Origin: Pseudomonadota bacterium
GTDB taxonomy: Bacteria > Pseudomonadota > Alphaproteobacteria > Rhizobiales > Methylopilaceae
NCBI GenBank assembly: GCA_023388965.1
Contig: JAEWFF010000023.1
Location: 1 to 41,235 of the forward strand
DNA length: 41,235 bases
Direction of reading: 5' to 3'
Shown: one piece after another, positions 23,934 through 34,099 of the stretch
Layout of the letters: every line of letters begins with the position of its first letter
How positions within the stretch are numbered: position 1 is the first letter of the stretch
Made by a program: the position numbers and the translations under genes
The notes under the pieces: model-generated
What the model saw: only the letters and a program-made list of their open reading frames with translations
What the model was told of the DNA's origin: nothing
Databases searched by the model: none

Positions 23934-25235
23934 TCATGTTTTGGCTAATTCGACGCTGGCGCGGGGCCAGACCACGCTCACGACCGCCCCGCTTTCCTCG
24001 CTGTTGGCGAAGCTGACCCGCGCGCCGGAGCGTTCCAGCAGCGTCTTGGCGATGAAAACGCCGAGGCCGAGGCCCGGCCGGTCGGTATCGGCCGAGACAC
24101 GGCGCACGCCCCGCGTCGTCAGATAGGGATCGCCGAGACGCGCGAGGACTTCGGGCGGAAAGCCCGGTCCGTCATCGGCGATCACGGCCTCGATCTGGTC
24201 CGCGCTCCAGCGGGCGGTGATAGTGACCTTGGAACTGGCGAAATCCACCGCATTCTCGACGAGATTGCCGAGCCCGTAGAGAACGCCGGCATTGCGGCGC
24301 ATGAGGGGTTCGGTGCGGGCATCGGACGGCGCGTCGATGTCGATCTCGACCCCGAATTCGCGGTGCGGCGCGGCCACGTCCTCGAGCAGATGACGCACCG
24401 ACAATTCGGTGTGCGGCGCATCGTCCTCGTGCAGCGAGGCGAGTTTCTGGAGGATTTCGCGGCAACGATCGACCTGCTCGCGCAGAAGCTGGACGTCCTC
24501 GCGCATGGCGCCTTCCGGCACCGTCTTTTCCAGTTCGCGGGCGACGAGGCGGATCGTGGCGAGCGGCGTTCCGAGTTCATGGGCGGCGGCTGCGGCAAGG
24601 CCGTCGAGCGCCGAAATATGCTGCTCGCGGGCAAGAACCAGTTCGGTCGCCGCCAGCGCCTCGGACAATTGGCGGCCCTCGTCCGCCACGCGCCAGGCGT
24701 AGATGCTGATGAAGCCGAGCGCGAGCGAGATGGCGACCCAATGGCCGACGACATAAAGCACCGGCACCGAGAAGCCGGCATTCGGCCAGGGCAGCGGCAG
24801 GTGGAAAAAGGCCAGCACAGATACGCAGGCAAAGGCGAGCACGCCGAGAATGGTCGTCGGCAGCGGCGGCAGGCTGGTCGCGGAAATCAGGACCGGGGCG
24901 AGAAAGAGGACGGAGAACGGATTTTCGAGCCCGCCCGTCAGCGCCAGCAAAGCGGCAAGCTGCACGATGTCGAAACCGAGCAGCATGGTGGCGCGCAACG
25001 TGTCGAGGCGTTCGGTGACCGGATAGATGAGGCGCAGCGCGATGTTCAGGCATGCCGACAGAAGGATCGCGGCAAGGCAAGGCCCGAGCGGCAGTTCGAC
25101 GCCCAGCCCGAAATAAACGCCGACCACCGCCGCCGTCTGGCCGGCAATGGCCAGCCAGCGCAGGCGGATCAGCGTATCCAGCCGCAGAAGATAGGCCGGG
25201 GCGAAAGGCGGCTCGCTGGAAAGATTTGCGACCAT
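23934..25235 (-). CDS. regB: RegB/ActS/PrrB redox sensor histidine kinase
   Basis: This 433-residue protein has six membrane helices in the first about 180 residues, including the quinone-sensing GGLENPF at 101-107. The phosphorylated His219 lies in AAAHELGTPLATI, the redox-active Cys258 in QVDRCREIL, and the ATP-binding motifs are NLVENAVDFA, DDGPGFP and GLGLGVFIA. All RegB redox elements are intact. The start is MVANLSSEPP. It is divergent from an ABC transporter (90 bp). Order regB then regA, with mmcB beyond, is seen in related genomes. Confidence 0.96.
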   Translation of the reverse strand: MVANLSSEPPFAPAYLLRLDTLIRLRWLAIAGQTAAVVGVYFGLGVELPLGPCLAAILLSACLNIALRLIYPVTERLDTLRATMLLGFDIVQLAALLALTGGLENPFSVLFLAPVLISATSLPPLPTTILGVLAFACVSVLAFFHLPLPWPNAGFSVPVLYVVGHWVAISLALGFISIYAWRVADEGRQLSEALAATELVLAREQHISALDGLAAAAAHELGTPLATIRLVARELEKTVPEGAMREDVQLLREQVDRCREILQKLASLHEDDAPHTELSVRHLLEDVAAPHREFGVEIDIDAPSDARTEPLMRRNAGVLYGLGNLVENAVDFASSKVTITARWSADQIEAVIADDGPGFPPEVLARLGDPYLTTRGVRRVSADTDRPGLGLGVFIAKTLLERSGARVSFANSEESGAVVSVVWPRASVELAKT

Positions 25236-25325
25236 GGCACACCTGTTTAGCCGAGACCGGCGCGCCGCGAAACGCCGCAGTTTGCGCTCGAAATCGCCAC
25301 CGCGAATGCCTAGATAGCGGCGATC

Positions 25326-26090
25326 ATGCACGCCCCGTCCCCCGCCATCGAGGTCGAGAACCTCGTCAAGCTGTACGACAAGACACGCGCGCTGGACGGC
25401 ATAAGCCTCTCCGTCGCGCCGGGTTCGATCACGGCCCTTCTCGGCGGCAACGGCGCCGGCAAGACGACGACGATCAGCGCGATCATGGGCCTGTTGCGCC
25501 CGACCTCGGGCACGGTGCGCGTGCTCGGCGCCGACATGAACCGCGAGCGCCACCGCGTCCTGCACCGGATGAATTTCGAAAGCCCCTATGTCGATCTACC
25601 GAGCCGGCTGACGGTGCGGCAGAATCTCCTGACCTTCGCGCGTCTGTACGGGGTCGAGGACGCGAAGGGCCGCATCGCGCAGCTTGCCCGCGAACTCGAT
25701 CTTGCCGATTTTCTCGACCGCCGTACGGGCAAGCTCTCGGCCGGGCAGAAGACGCGCGTCTCGCTTGCCAAGGCGCTCGTCAACGATCCGGAAGTGCTGC
25801 TGCTCGACGAGCCGACGGCCTCGCTCGATCCGCACACGGCAAGCTGGATTCGCGACCGCATCGCGGACCATGCCCGCGCGCGCGGCGCGACGATCCTTCT
25901 GGCCTCGCACAATATGCGCGAGGTCGAGCGCCTGTGCGACCGCGTGATTTTCCTAAGACGCGGCAAGATCGTCGACGATGCCACGCCCGCCGACCTCATG
26001 CACCGCTACGGGCGCGCAAACCTCGAAGAGGTGTTCATCGATGTGGCGCGCGGCCACGAACGGCAATCCGAACTGGAGGCCTCGTTGTGA
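25326..26090 (+). CDS. ABC-2 type transporter ATP-binding protein
   Basis: This 254-residue ATPase has Walker A GGNGAGKTTT, signature LSAGQKTRVSLAKAL and Walker B LLLDEPTASLD, then the switch His in LASHNM. It resembles the ATPases of NodI/CcmA-like drug or polysaccharide exporters. It overlaps the permease start by four bases (GTGA), so the two form one transporter. It is divergent from regB, and RegA control is possible but no site was identified. Confidence 0.94.
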   Translation: MHAPSPAIEVENLVKLYDKTRALDGISLSVAPGSITALLGGNGAGKTTTISAIMGLLRPTSGTVRVLGADMNRERHRVLHRMNFESPYVDLPSRLTVRQNLLTFARLYGVEDAKGRIAQLARELDLADFLDRRTGKLSAGQKTRVSLAKALVNDPEVLLLDEPTASLDPHTASWIRDRIADHARARGATILLASHNMREVERLCDRVIFLRRGKIVDDATPADLMHRYGRANLEEVFIDVARGHERQSELEASL

Positions 26091-26926
26091 GTACGCGCCA
26101 GGCTCCGGGCAGGGCCACACGCTATGCCGCGTTCTCGCCTGCCCGCATCCACGCAATGGTGATGCGCCAGATCTATGTTCTGGCCTCGTCCTGGCCGCGT
26201 GTTCTGGAGATTGTCTACTGGCCGGCGGTCAGCATGCTGACCTGGGGGTTCACGCAGGCCTGGGTCGGCCAGCAGGGCGCGGGCGAATTCACCTTGGCCG
26301 CCTCCACGCTGCTCGGCGGCGTGCTGCTCTGGGACATTCTGGTGCGCGGCGGGCTCGGCTTCTCGATCACCTTTCTCGAGGAGATGTGGTCGCGGAACAT
26401 GGGCAATCTGATGATGAGCCCGCTGACGCCCTTGGAATTCGTGCTGTCGCTGTGCGCGATGAGCGTGATCCGGCTGATGATCGGCCTCGTTCCGGTCTCG
26501 CTGATCGCCATCGTCCTGTTCGGCTTCAATGTATGGGCGCTCGGGCTTCCGCTCCTGTTCTTCTTCCTCAACCTGATCGTGCTGGCCTGGGCGGTGTCGC
26601 TGGCGATCGCCGGCCTCGTCCTGCGGCACGGAATGGGCGCCGAGGGGCTGGCTTGGACGGCGATCTTCATCCTGATGCCGTTCTCGGCGGTGTTCTATCC
26701 GGTCTCGGTTCTGCCGGAGGCGGCGCAATATGTGGCCTGGGCCCTGCCCTCCTCCTATGTGTTCGAGGGCATGCGGACGCTCATCATCGATGGCGTGTTC
26801 CGCGTGGACCTTGTCGTGACCGCTGCCGCGCTGAACGTGCTCTATCTTGGCGCGGCCATCGTCATCTTCCTGAAAGTGCTGGAAAGCGCGCGGGTTGCCG
26901 GCTCGCTTCTGTCGAGCACCGACTAG
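26087..26926 (+). CDS. ABC-2 type transporter permease
   Basis: This 279-residue protein starts with GTG inside the stop of the ATPase gene. Six membrane helices can be traced, with an amphipathic EEMWSRNMGNLMMSPLTPLEF loop typical of ABC-2 permeases between helices 2 and 3. A conserved FYPVSVLPEAAQYVAWALPSSYVFEGMR stretch lies before the last helices, as in NodJ-like exporters. It ends 42 bp before grpE. The substrate is not deducible. Confidence 0.92.
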   Translation: MSTRQAPGRATRYAAFSPARIHAMVMRQIYVLASSWPRVLEIVYWPAVSMLTWGFTQAWVGQQGAGEFTLAASTLLGGVLLWDILVRGGLGFSITFLEEMWSRNMGNLMMSPLTPLEFVLSLCAMSVIRLMIGLVPVSLIAIVLFGFNVWALGLPLLFFFLNLIVLAWAVSLAIAGLVLRHGMGAEGLAWTAIFILMPFSAVFYPVSVLPEAAQYVAWALPSSYVFEGMRTLIIDGVFRVDLVVTAAALNVLYLGAAIVIFLKVLESARVAGSLLSSTD

Positions 26927-26929
26927 CGG

Positions 26930-26961
26930 CTTGATTTTTCGGCCCGTCCCCCTGATATGCG
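26930..26961 (+). promoter_or_regulatory. grpE: candidate RpoH promoter of grpE
   Basis: CTTG (26930-26933), 18 bases, then CTGATATGCG (26952-26961) matches the alphaproteobacterial heat-shock consensus CTTG-N17/18-CYTATNTNNG with one mismatch. The same CTTG-N18 spacing occurs before dnaK. Transcription would begin within a few bases of the ATG at 26969. Confidence 0.55.
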
Positions 26962-26968
26962 GGGCGCT

Positions 26969-27559
26969 ATGCAGAACAACGACACAGACGCGCGCCCCGA
27001 GACCGACGAGAACGGGGCCGCCGATGCCGCGCCCGAGGCGGTGGTCGATCCCGTCGCCCGGCTCGAAGCCGAGAACGGCGAACTCAAGGACCGCATGCTG
27101 CGCACGCTCGCGGAGATGGAGAATCTCCGCAAGCGCACGGAGCGCGAGGTCGCCGATTCGCGCGCCTATGCCGTGACGGCGTTTGCCCGCGATCTTCTGA
27201 GCGTGGCTGACAATCTCTCCCGTGCGCTTGCCGCCGTGCCGGCCGAGGACGAGAACCCGGCGCTGAAGGCCCTGGCCGAAGGCGTCGGCCTGACGGGCCG
27301 CGAGCTGGAAACGGTGCTCGCCAAGCATGGCGTCGTGAAGGTCGAGCCGAAAGCGGGCGAGCGCTTCGACCCCAATCTGCATCAGGCCATGTTCGAAGTG
27401 CCCGATCCGTCCCGTCCGACGGGCTCGGTGGTCGAGGTGGTGCAGCCGGGCTTCACGATTTCCGGCCGGCTTCTGCGCCCTGCAATGGTGGGCGTTTCCA
27501 AGGGCGGGCCGAAGCTGGCGGCAACAGCGGAGGGCGCGGGTATCGACCGTTCGGCTTAA
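26969..27559 (+). CDS. grpE: GrpE nucleotide-exchange factor
   Basis: This protein of about 196 residues has an acidic disordered N-terminus and a long coiled helix LEAENGELKDRMLRTLAEMENLRKRTEREV. The C-terminal beta domain has FDPNLHQAMFEV and the near-invariant VVEVVQPGFTISGRLLRPAMVGVSK. It releases ADP from DnaK. The ATG at 26969 is chosen over 26957 because the latter lies in the candidate RpoH -10 region. No ribosome site is visible, which would fit a nearly leaderless message. grpE and dnaK are separated here by two small genes, one facing the other way. Confidence 0.95.
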   Translation: MQNNDTDARPETDENGAADAAPEAVVDPVARLEAENGELKDRMLRTLAEMENLRKRTEREVADSRAYAVTAFARDLLSVADNLSRALAAVPAEDENPALKALAEGVGLTGRELETVLAKHGVVKVEPKAGERFDPNLHQAMFEVPDPSRPTGSVVEVVQPGFTISGRLLRPAMVGVSKGGPKLAATAEGAGIDRSA

Positions 27560-27568
27560 AAGCGAGCG

Positions 27569-27600
27569 ATCTGCTTAACCTGCTGTGAATGCTAGCAGAT
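27569..27600. other. inverted repeat with competing stems after grpE
   Basis: ATCTGCT (27569-27575) and AGCAGAT (27594-27600) are perfect arms. A second copy of CTGCT (27580-27584) can pair with the same right arm, so two alternative hairpins are possible. It lies between the grpE stop and the next gene's ribosome site. The role is unknown. Confidence 0.4.
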
Positions 27601-27664
27601 ATTTAATGTGGATCGCTGTGCGCAGCTTCGCGATTGTCCCTTTGGGGAGATTGCGGAGGTGCAG

Positions 27665-27931
27665 ATGCCACGATTTCGATTGCGTGCCCGCGCACAGCCC
27701 GGTGAAGTCTCGGTCGCCATTCGCGGCCGCGGGACGACGGCGACCGTCATGCCGCCCGTCGGCAGCCTCGATCTTCCCGAAACCCGCGATCTTCGCCTTT
27801 CCAGCGCGCTCCATCTGGCCAGCGCGCTCGCCGAACGGCTCGGCACCAATGTCTGCATTCTCGACGAAAGCGAAACCGTCTTCTTCATCGAGGACGTCGA
27901 AGAAATGCCGCTCGTGAGCCCGGCCGGATAA
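27665..27931 (+). CDS. small conserved-looking unknown protein, 88 aa
   Basis: The start is set by an excellent ribosome site, GGAGG five bases before the ATG (a GTG start at 27608 is less likely). The protein is soluble with alternating polar and hydrophobic residues and no signal or membrane helix. The second half has LHLASALAERLGTNVCILDESETVFFIEDVEEM, suggesting a compact alpha-beta fold, and the first about 20 residues are very basic. I do not recognise the family. Its position directly after grpE in the heat-shock region may mean co-expression. Confidence 0.7.
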   Translation: MPRFRLRARAQPGEVSVAIRGRGTTATVMPPVGSLDLPETRDLRLSSALHLASALAERLGTNVCILDESETVFFIEDVEEMPLVSPAG

Positions 27932-28041
27932 AGCGGCGCGGCAAAACCGCCCCATTTCGCGCGTGCTCCGTCCATACCGATTGGCGGACACGCCTCCGGC
28001 CGGCGCGGGAGCGGTGAGCCGCCGCGCATTCAGACGACGAA

Positions 28042-28068
28042 CGGCGACCGCCCGACAGGGGCGGCCGC
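28042..28068. terminator. candidate bidirectional terminator
   Basis: GGCGACCGCCC and GGGCGGCCGCC form an 11-base stem with one mismatch around loop GACAG. It lies between convergent genes ending at 27931 and 28080. No long T-run follows, so the call is moderate. Confidence 0.4.
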
Positions 28069-28079
28069 CATTTGAACGA

Positions 28080-28382
28080 TCAGGCCGCGGCGCGGTTCTT
28101 GATCGCGCCGATGATCGCGGTCACGACCGCGCCGGCGACGCCGCCGCCCACGATCTGGGTCGCGATTGCCGTGACATCGAAACCGGCGCCTTCCGCCGTC
28201 GAGATCAGGTTCGGCAGAAGGGTCGACAGCAGATAGCCGCCGCCCACACCGCCCAGCGCACCGACAATGGAATTGGCGATCGTGCTGCCGAGACCGAAAC
28301 TCGGATTGACCTTGCCTGCGGCATTGCCGCCGGCGGCACCCGATACAAGCTGCAAAATGAGATTGATGATAGCGGGCGACAT
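28080..28382 (-). CDS. small glycine-rich membrane protein, 100 aa
   Basis: The start MSPAIINLILQ is set by GGGAGG at a good distance. The protein is rich in Gly, Ala and hydrophobics, with glycine-zipper-like stretches (IVGALGGVGGGYLLS, IVGGGVAGAVVTAIIG) and a short basic end IKNRAAA. Two or three membrane-embedded segments are likely. I cannot name the family; glycine-zipper proteins include pore formers, small envelope proteins and bacteriocin-like peptides. It is divergent from dnaK, sharing a 289-bp region. Confidence 0.65.
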   Translation of the reverse strand: MSPAIINLILQLVSGAAGGNAAGKVNPSFGLGSTIANSIVGALGGVGGGYLLSTLLPNLISTAEGAGFDVTAIATQIVGGGVAGAVVTAIIGAIKNRAAA

Positions 28383-28507
28383 TCCAGCCCTCCCAGGCGC
28401 CCCGATCTGGTGGTTCGAACCCGCCCCGGGACTCAAACGGGCCGAGCAGGAGCCTAGCCAGAACCTTCTGCTTTGGCGACGGAGAAGAGAAAGCTCCACA
28501 GGCCTGC

Positions 28508-28539
28508 CTTGCGGCTCAAAAACCCTCTTCTTATATGTC
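28508..28539 (+). promoter_or_regulatory. dnaK: RpoH heat-shock promoter of dnaK
   Basis: CTTG (28508-28511), 18 bases, then CTTATATGTC (28530-28539) matches nine of ten defined -10 positions of the alphaproteobacterial sigma-32 consensus. The predicted leader of about 125 bases contains a perfect hairpin CCACAT-CGGT-ATGTGG (28549-28564) and a GC-rich stem around 28614-28650. The rest of the 289-bp gap shows nothing else recognised. Confidence 0.7.
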
Positions 28540-28671
28540 CGCCCGACACCACATCGGTATGTGGATTTGCCTTAGGAGACCGCTGCCCGCATCGCGGGAC
28601 GGCCTTGAACCGGGGTGCCTCTCAAAGGGGGCCCCAACCGGTCTCGCTGTAGATGGAGAGGATGAAGAGAC

Positions 28672-30582
<1,911 letters not shown>

Positions 30583-30597
30583 CGACGAGAAATGACC

Positions 30598-30630
30598 GGC
30601 CCCGCCCGCAAACGGCGGGGCCTTTGCTTT
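30598..30630 (+). terminator. intrinsic terminator/attenuator between dnaK and dnaJ
   Basis: A perfect 9-base stem (GGCCCCGCC / GGCGGGGCC) with a seven-base loop is followed by TTTGCTTT. It should lower dnaJ expression relative to dnaK. Confidence 0.8.
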
Positions 30631-30647
30631 CCGGGCTGAAGTGAATC

Positions 30648-31784
30648 ATGGCGCATCGCTGTTTCTACGAGACCCTCGGCGTCTCCCGCTCCTGCAAGGA
30701 GACCGATCTGAAGACCGCCTTCCGCAAGAAGGCGATGGAATGCCATCCGGACCGCAATCCGGGCGACGAGACCGCCGAGACGCGTTTCAAGGAAATCAAT
30801 CTCGCCTACGAGACGCTGAAGGACCCGCAGAAACGCGCGGCCTATGACCGTTTCGGCCACGCCGCGTTCGAGAACGGCGGCATGGGAGGCATGGGCGGCG
30901 GCTTCCACGGCGATTTCGGCGCCTCCATGTCCGACATCTTCGAAAGCATGTTCGGCGACATCATGGGCCGCCGCCAGCAGCGCGGTCCGGCGCGCGAGCG
31001 CGGCGCGGACCTCCGCTACAACATGGAAATCACGCTCGAGGATGCATTCCACGGCAAGGTCGCACAGATCCGCATGCCGACGCCGGTAACCTGCGAAGCG
31101 TGCGGCGGCTCCGGCGCCAAGGCCGGCTCGAAGCCGAGCCAGTGCCATACCTGCGGCGGCGCGGGGAAAATCCGCACCAGCCAGGGCTTCTTCCTGATGG
31201 AGCGCACCTGCCATGTCTGTCAGGGACGCGGCGAGATCATCGACGATCCCTGCTCGTCCTGTGGAGGCCAGGGCCGCATCACCCGCGAGCGGACCCTTCA
31301 GGTCAATATTCCGCCCGGCGTCGAGGAAGGCACCCGCATCCGCCTTGCCGGCGAGGGCGAGGCCGGAATGCGCGGCGGCCCGGCCGGCGATCTCTATATC
31401 TTCCTGACCCTTTCGCCCCACGGCCTGTTCCAGCGCGACGGCGCCGATCTTTATTGCCGGGTGCCGGTCGCCATGTGCGAGGCGGCTCTGGGCGGCGAAA
31501 TCGAAGTGCCGACCATTGCCGGCGGCCGCGAAAAGGTGAAGGTCGCCGAGGGCACCCAGTCCGGAAAACAGTTCCGGATCAAGGGCAAGGGCATGCCCGT
31601 CCTGCGCTCCAAGGAGTTCGGAGACCTCTATATCCAGCTCGATGTCGAGGTGCCGAAAAACCTCTCCCGGCGCCAGCGCGAGCTGCTTGAGGAATTCCAC
31701 AAGGTTTCCTCGGAGGATAATCACCCCGAATCGGCCGGTTTCTTTTCCCGCGTAAAAGATTTGTTCGGTGCGCGCGAAACCTGA
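30648..31784 (+). CDS. dnaJ: DnaJ (Hsp40) co-chaperone
   Basis: This type I DnaJ has 378 residues. The J domain carries HPD at 33-35, followed by a Gly/Phe/Met-rich linker (GGMGGMGGGFHGDFG). Four zinc motifs follow: CEACGGSG, CHTCGGAG, CHVCQGRG and CSSCGGQG. The C-terminal substrate-binding domain starts at LQVNIPPGVEEGTRIRL. It stimulates DnaK ATP hydrolysis. It has two extra Cys residues in the J domain (Cys5, Cys16, and Cys32 before HPD), mildly unusual. Confidence 0.98.
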   Translation: MAHRCFYETLGVSRSCKETDLKTAFRKKAMECHPDRNPGDETAETRFKEINLAYETLKDPQKRAAYDRFGHAAFENGGMGGMGGGFHGDFGASMSDIFESMFGDIMGRRQQRGPARERGADLRYNMEITLEDAFHGKVAQIRMPTPVTCEACGGSGAKAGSKPSQCHTCGGAGKIRTSQGFFLMERTCHVCQGRGEIIDDPCSSCGGQGRITRERTLQVNIPPGVEEGTRIRLAGEGEAGMRGGPAGDLYIFLTLSPHGLFQRDGADLYCRVPVAMCEAALGGEIEVPTIAGGREKVKVAEGTQSGKQFRIKGKGMPVLRSKEFGDLYIQLDVEVPKNLSRRQRELLEEFHKVSSEDNHPESAGFFSRVKDLFGARET

Positions 31785-31841
31785 GTTAGCATAGTTCCAG
31801 CCGGTGCTTCGCCGGTCCCAGCCGACGGTATCCTCTTCCCG

Positions 31842-32456
31842 ATGACCACACCCGCGCCTCTCTCCCCGCGCTTGAAGAAGAAGCCGGATTTCCGCGACGA
31901 GGCGCGCTTCATCAAGAACTGGATCGACAAGCCGCTCCTGATCGGCGCCGTCAGCCCCTCGGGCAAGGCGCTCGCCAGATTGATGGCAGCGCCGGTCGAT
32001 CCCGACGTGCCGGGCCAGGTCCTCGAAATCGGCCCCGGCACCGGCCCCGTCACCGCGGCGCTGAAAGCGCGCGGCGTGGACGAGGAGCGGCTGGTCCTCG
32101 TCGAGTACAATCCCGAATTCGCCACTCTGCTGCGCCAGCGTTTCCCGCGGGCGACCGTAATCCAGGGCGATGCCTACGACATCACGCGCGTCGTCGAAGG
32201 CGCGCTCACCGGCCCCGTGGCCGGCGTCGTCTCCAGCCTGCCGCTCCTGACCAAGCCGGTGCCCTGCCGCGCGAAGTTTCTGGACGATTGCCTCGCCCTT
32301 GCCCGGCCGGGGGCGCCATTCTGCCAGTTTACCTATATGGTCCAGCCGCCGATTCCGGCTTTTGCGGTCAACAATGCAGAGGTCAGCGGCAGCCCGCTCG
32401 TATGGCGCAACGTGCCGCCCGCGCGCGTATGGACATATCGCCGCCCCGCGGCCTGA
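31842..32456 (+). CDS. pmtA: phospholipid N-methyltransferase
   Basis: This 204-residue S-adenosylmethionine-dependent methyltransferase has motif I VLEIGPGTGPVT and the acidic motif II LVLVEYNPEF. The start region FIKNWIDKPLLIGAVSPSGKALA is typical of the Sinorhizobium-type PmtA, which methylates phosphatidylethanolamine to make phosphatidylcholine at the membrane. Its location just after dnaJ is common in Rhizobiales. The spacing to dnaJ is 57 bp. Confidence 0.88.
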   Translation: MTTPAPLSPRLKKKPDFRDEARFIKNWIDKPLLIGAVSPSGKALARLMAAPVDPDVPGQVLEIGPGTGPVTAALKARGVDEERLVLVEYNPEFATLLRQRFPRATVIQGDAYDITRVVEGALTGPVAGVVSSLPLLTKPVPCRAKFLDDCLALARPGAPFCQFTYMVQPPIPAFAVNNAEVSGSPLVWRNVPPARVWTYRRPAA

Positions 32457-32471
32457 TCTTTCCGGGACACG

Positions 32472-33041
32472 ATGAGCGAACCTGACATTCTGGTGTTCGC
32501 GGGCTCGACGCGCACGGGCTCGCTCAACGAGATACTCGCGGCCTATGTGGCGCGCCAGCTCCGCGCGCTCGGTGCCAATGTCACTCATATCAGCCTGAAG
32601 GATTACGAGATGCCGCTCTATAACGGCGATCTCGAAAGCGATCAGGGCGTGCCTGAAAACGCAAAGCGGCTCTGCGCGCTGTTCTACGAACATCAGGGCG
32701 TGTTCATCGCCGGGCCGGAATACAATGCCAGCCTGACGCCGCTCACCAAGAACACGATCGACTGGGTGTCGCGTGTGGACAAGACGCAGGTCTTCCGCGG
32801 CCGCGCCTTCGCGCTGGGCGGCGCTTCCGAAGGGCGGCTCGGCGCCTATCGCAGCCTGATGGCGACGCGGCAGGTTCTGGAGCTTGGCCTCGCAGCCTTC
32901 GTGCAGACGGAAATGATTTCCGTCTTCAACGCCTCGAAGAGCTATGACGAGAACGGCGATATCGCCGACGAGCCGACCCGGCGGGCAGCGCGCCGGGCAG
33001 TGGATGCGCTTTACGCCAATGCACGCAGGTTCATGACGTGA
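32472..33041 (+). CDS. NADPH-dependent FMN reductase
   Basis: This 189-residue flavodoxin-fold protein has the phosphate loop FAGSTRTGSLNEIL and the motif FIAGPEYNASLTPLTKNTIDW. It belongs to the same family as the protein at 11616-12188, but the two are clearly different in sequence. Its stop overlaps the pyrF start, so they are coupled. It probably reduces quinones or flavins with NADPH. Confidence 0.93.
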   Translation: MSEPDILVFAGSTRTGSLNEILAAYVARQLRALGANVTHISLKDYEMPLYNGDLESDQGVPENAKRLCALFYEHQGVFIAGPEYNASLTPLTKNTIDWVSRVDKTQVFRGRAFALGGASEGRLGAYRSLMATRQVLELGLAAFVQTEMISVFNASKSYDENGDIADEPTRRAARRAVDALYANARRFMT

Positions 33042-33739
33042 TGACACAGACGGCACGCGACCGGCTCATCGTCGCCCTCGATATGTCCGATGCGGGCGAG
33101 GCCAAGGCGATGGCGCAGCGGCTCGGCGAGAGCGTCACCTTCTACAAGATCGGCTATGAACTCGGATTCTCCGGCGGGCTCGCGCTGGCCGAGGAACTGA
33201 TCGGCGAAGGCAAGAAAATCTTTCTCGATTTCAAGCTGCACGATATCGGCAATACGGTTGCGCGGGGCGTTGCCTCCCTGTCACGGCTCGGCGCGACCTT
33301 CCTGACCGTCCACGCCTATCCGCAGACCATGCGGGCCGCCGTGGAAGGGCGCGGCGACTCGGATGTGAAGCTGCTCGCCGTCACCGCGCTGACCTCCTAT
33401 GACGATGCCGACGCCGCCGAGGCCGGCTATGCGCTGGCGATCCGCGATCTTGTGCGCCTGCGTGCCGAACAGGCGCGGACCATCGGTATGGACGGCGTCG
33501 TATGCTCGGCGGCGGAAACCTCGCTGGTGCGCGATGTTGCGGGCCCGGCACTTGCGATCGTGACGCCCGGCATCCGCTCGGCGGGGGCGGCGACCGGCGA
33601 TCAGAAACGCACCCTTACGCCGTCCGAAGCCATTCACGCCGGCGTCGATTATCTCGTCATCGGCCGCCCCGTCGTCGCCGCGCCGGACCCGAAGGCCGCG
33701 GCCGAGGCCATCGTCGCCGAGATCGACGCGGCACTGTAG
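33041..33739 (+). CDS. pyrF: orotidine 5'-phosphate decarboxylase
   Basis: This 232-residue TIM-barrel enzyme makes UMP. The catalytic tetrad motif FLDFKLHDIGNTV is present, with substrate loop VTPGIRSAGAATGDQKRTLTP and the end motif YLVIGRPVVAAPDP. The ATG at 33041 overlaps the upstream stop (TGATG); a GTG three bases earlier is possible. It is part of the run of core genes after pmtA. Confidence 0.98.
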   Translation: MTQTARDRLIVALDMSDAGEAKAMAQRLGESVTFYKIGYELGFSGGLALAEELIGEGKKIFLDFKLHDIGNTVARGVASLSRLGATFLTVHAYPQTMRAAVEGRGDSDVKLLAVTALTSYDDADAAEAGYALAIRDLVRLRAEQARTIGMDGVVCSAAETSLVRDVAGPALAIVTPGIRSAGAATGDQKRTLTPSEAIHAGVDYLVIGRPVVAAPDPKAAAEAIVAEIDAAL

Positions 33740-33761
33740 ATACACCGTTCAGGAGAGGATC

Positions 33762-34055
33762 ATGCCCAAGGCCTATTGGATCGCCCGTGTCGATGTCACC
33801 GACATGGACAAGTACAAGCTCTATGCCGCCGCTTCGACCGACGCCGTGAAGAAATATGGCGGCCGGCCGCTGGCGCGCGGCGGACGTTACGAGCCTTTGC
33901 AGGGCAATGCGCGCGGCCGCAACGTCGTCATCGAGTTTCCGGACTACGAGTCCGCTCTGGCGTGCTGGAACTCGGCGGAATATCAAGCCGCGAAGGCCTA
34001 TCGCGAAGGCGCGTGCGAGGCCGAATTTGTGCTCGTCGAGGGCGTTGAGCCTTAA
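33762..34055 (+). CDS. DUF1330 protein
   Basis: This 97-residue dimeric alpha-beta barrel protein has MPKAYWIARVDVTDMDKYKLYA, GGRPLARGG and VVIEFPDYESALACWNSAEYQ, all typical DUF1330 features. The biochemical role of the family is not known; the fold resembles small heme or monooxygenase-like proteins. It is 22 bp after pyrF with AGGAGAGG before the ATG. The pyrF-DUF1330-dapB order is a frequent alphaproteobacterial arrangement. Confidence 0.93.
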   Translation: MPKAYWIARVDVTDMDKYKLYAAASTDAVKKYGGRPLARGGRYEPLQGNARGRNVVIEFPDYESALACWNSAEYQAAKAYREGACEAEFVLVEGVEP

Positions 34056-34099
34056 TAGTTCCGCGTCACGCTGCGGGACGGGGATGAGGAGTTGATCGG

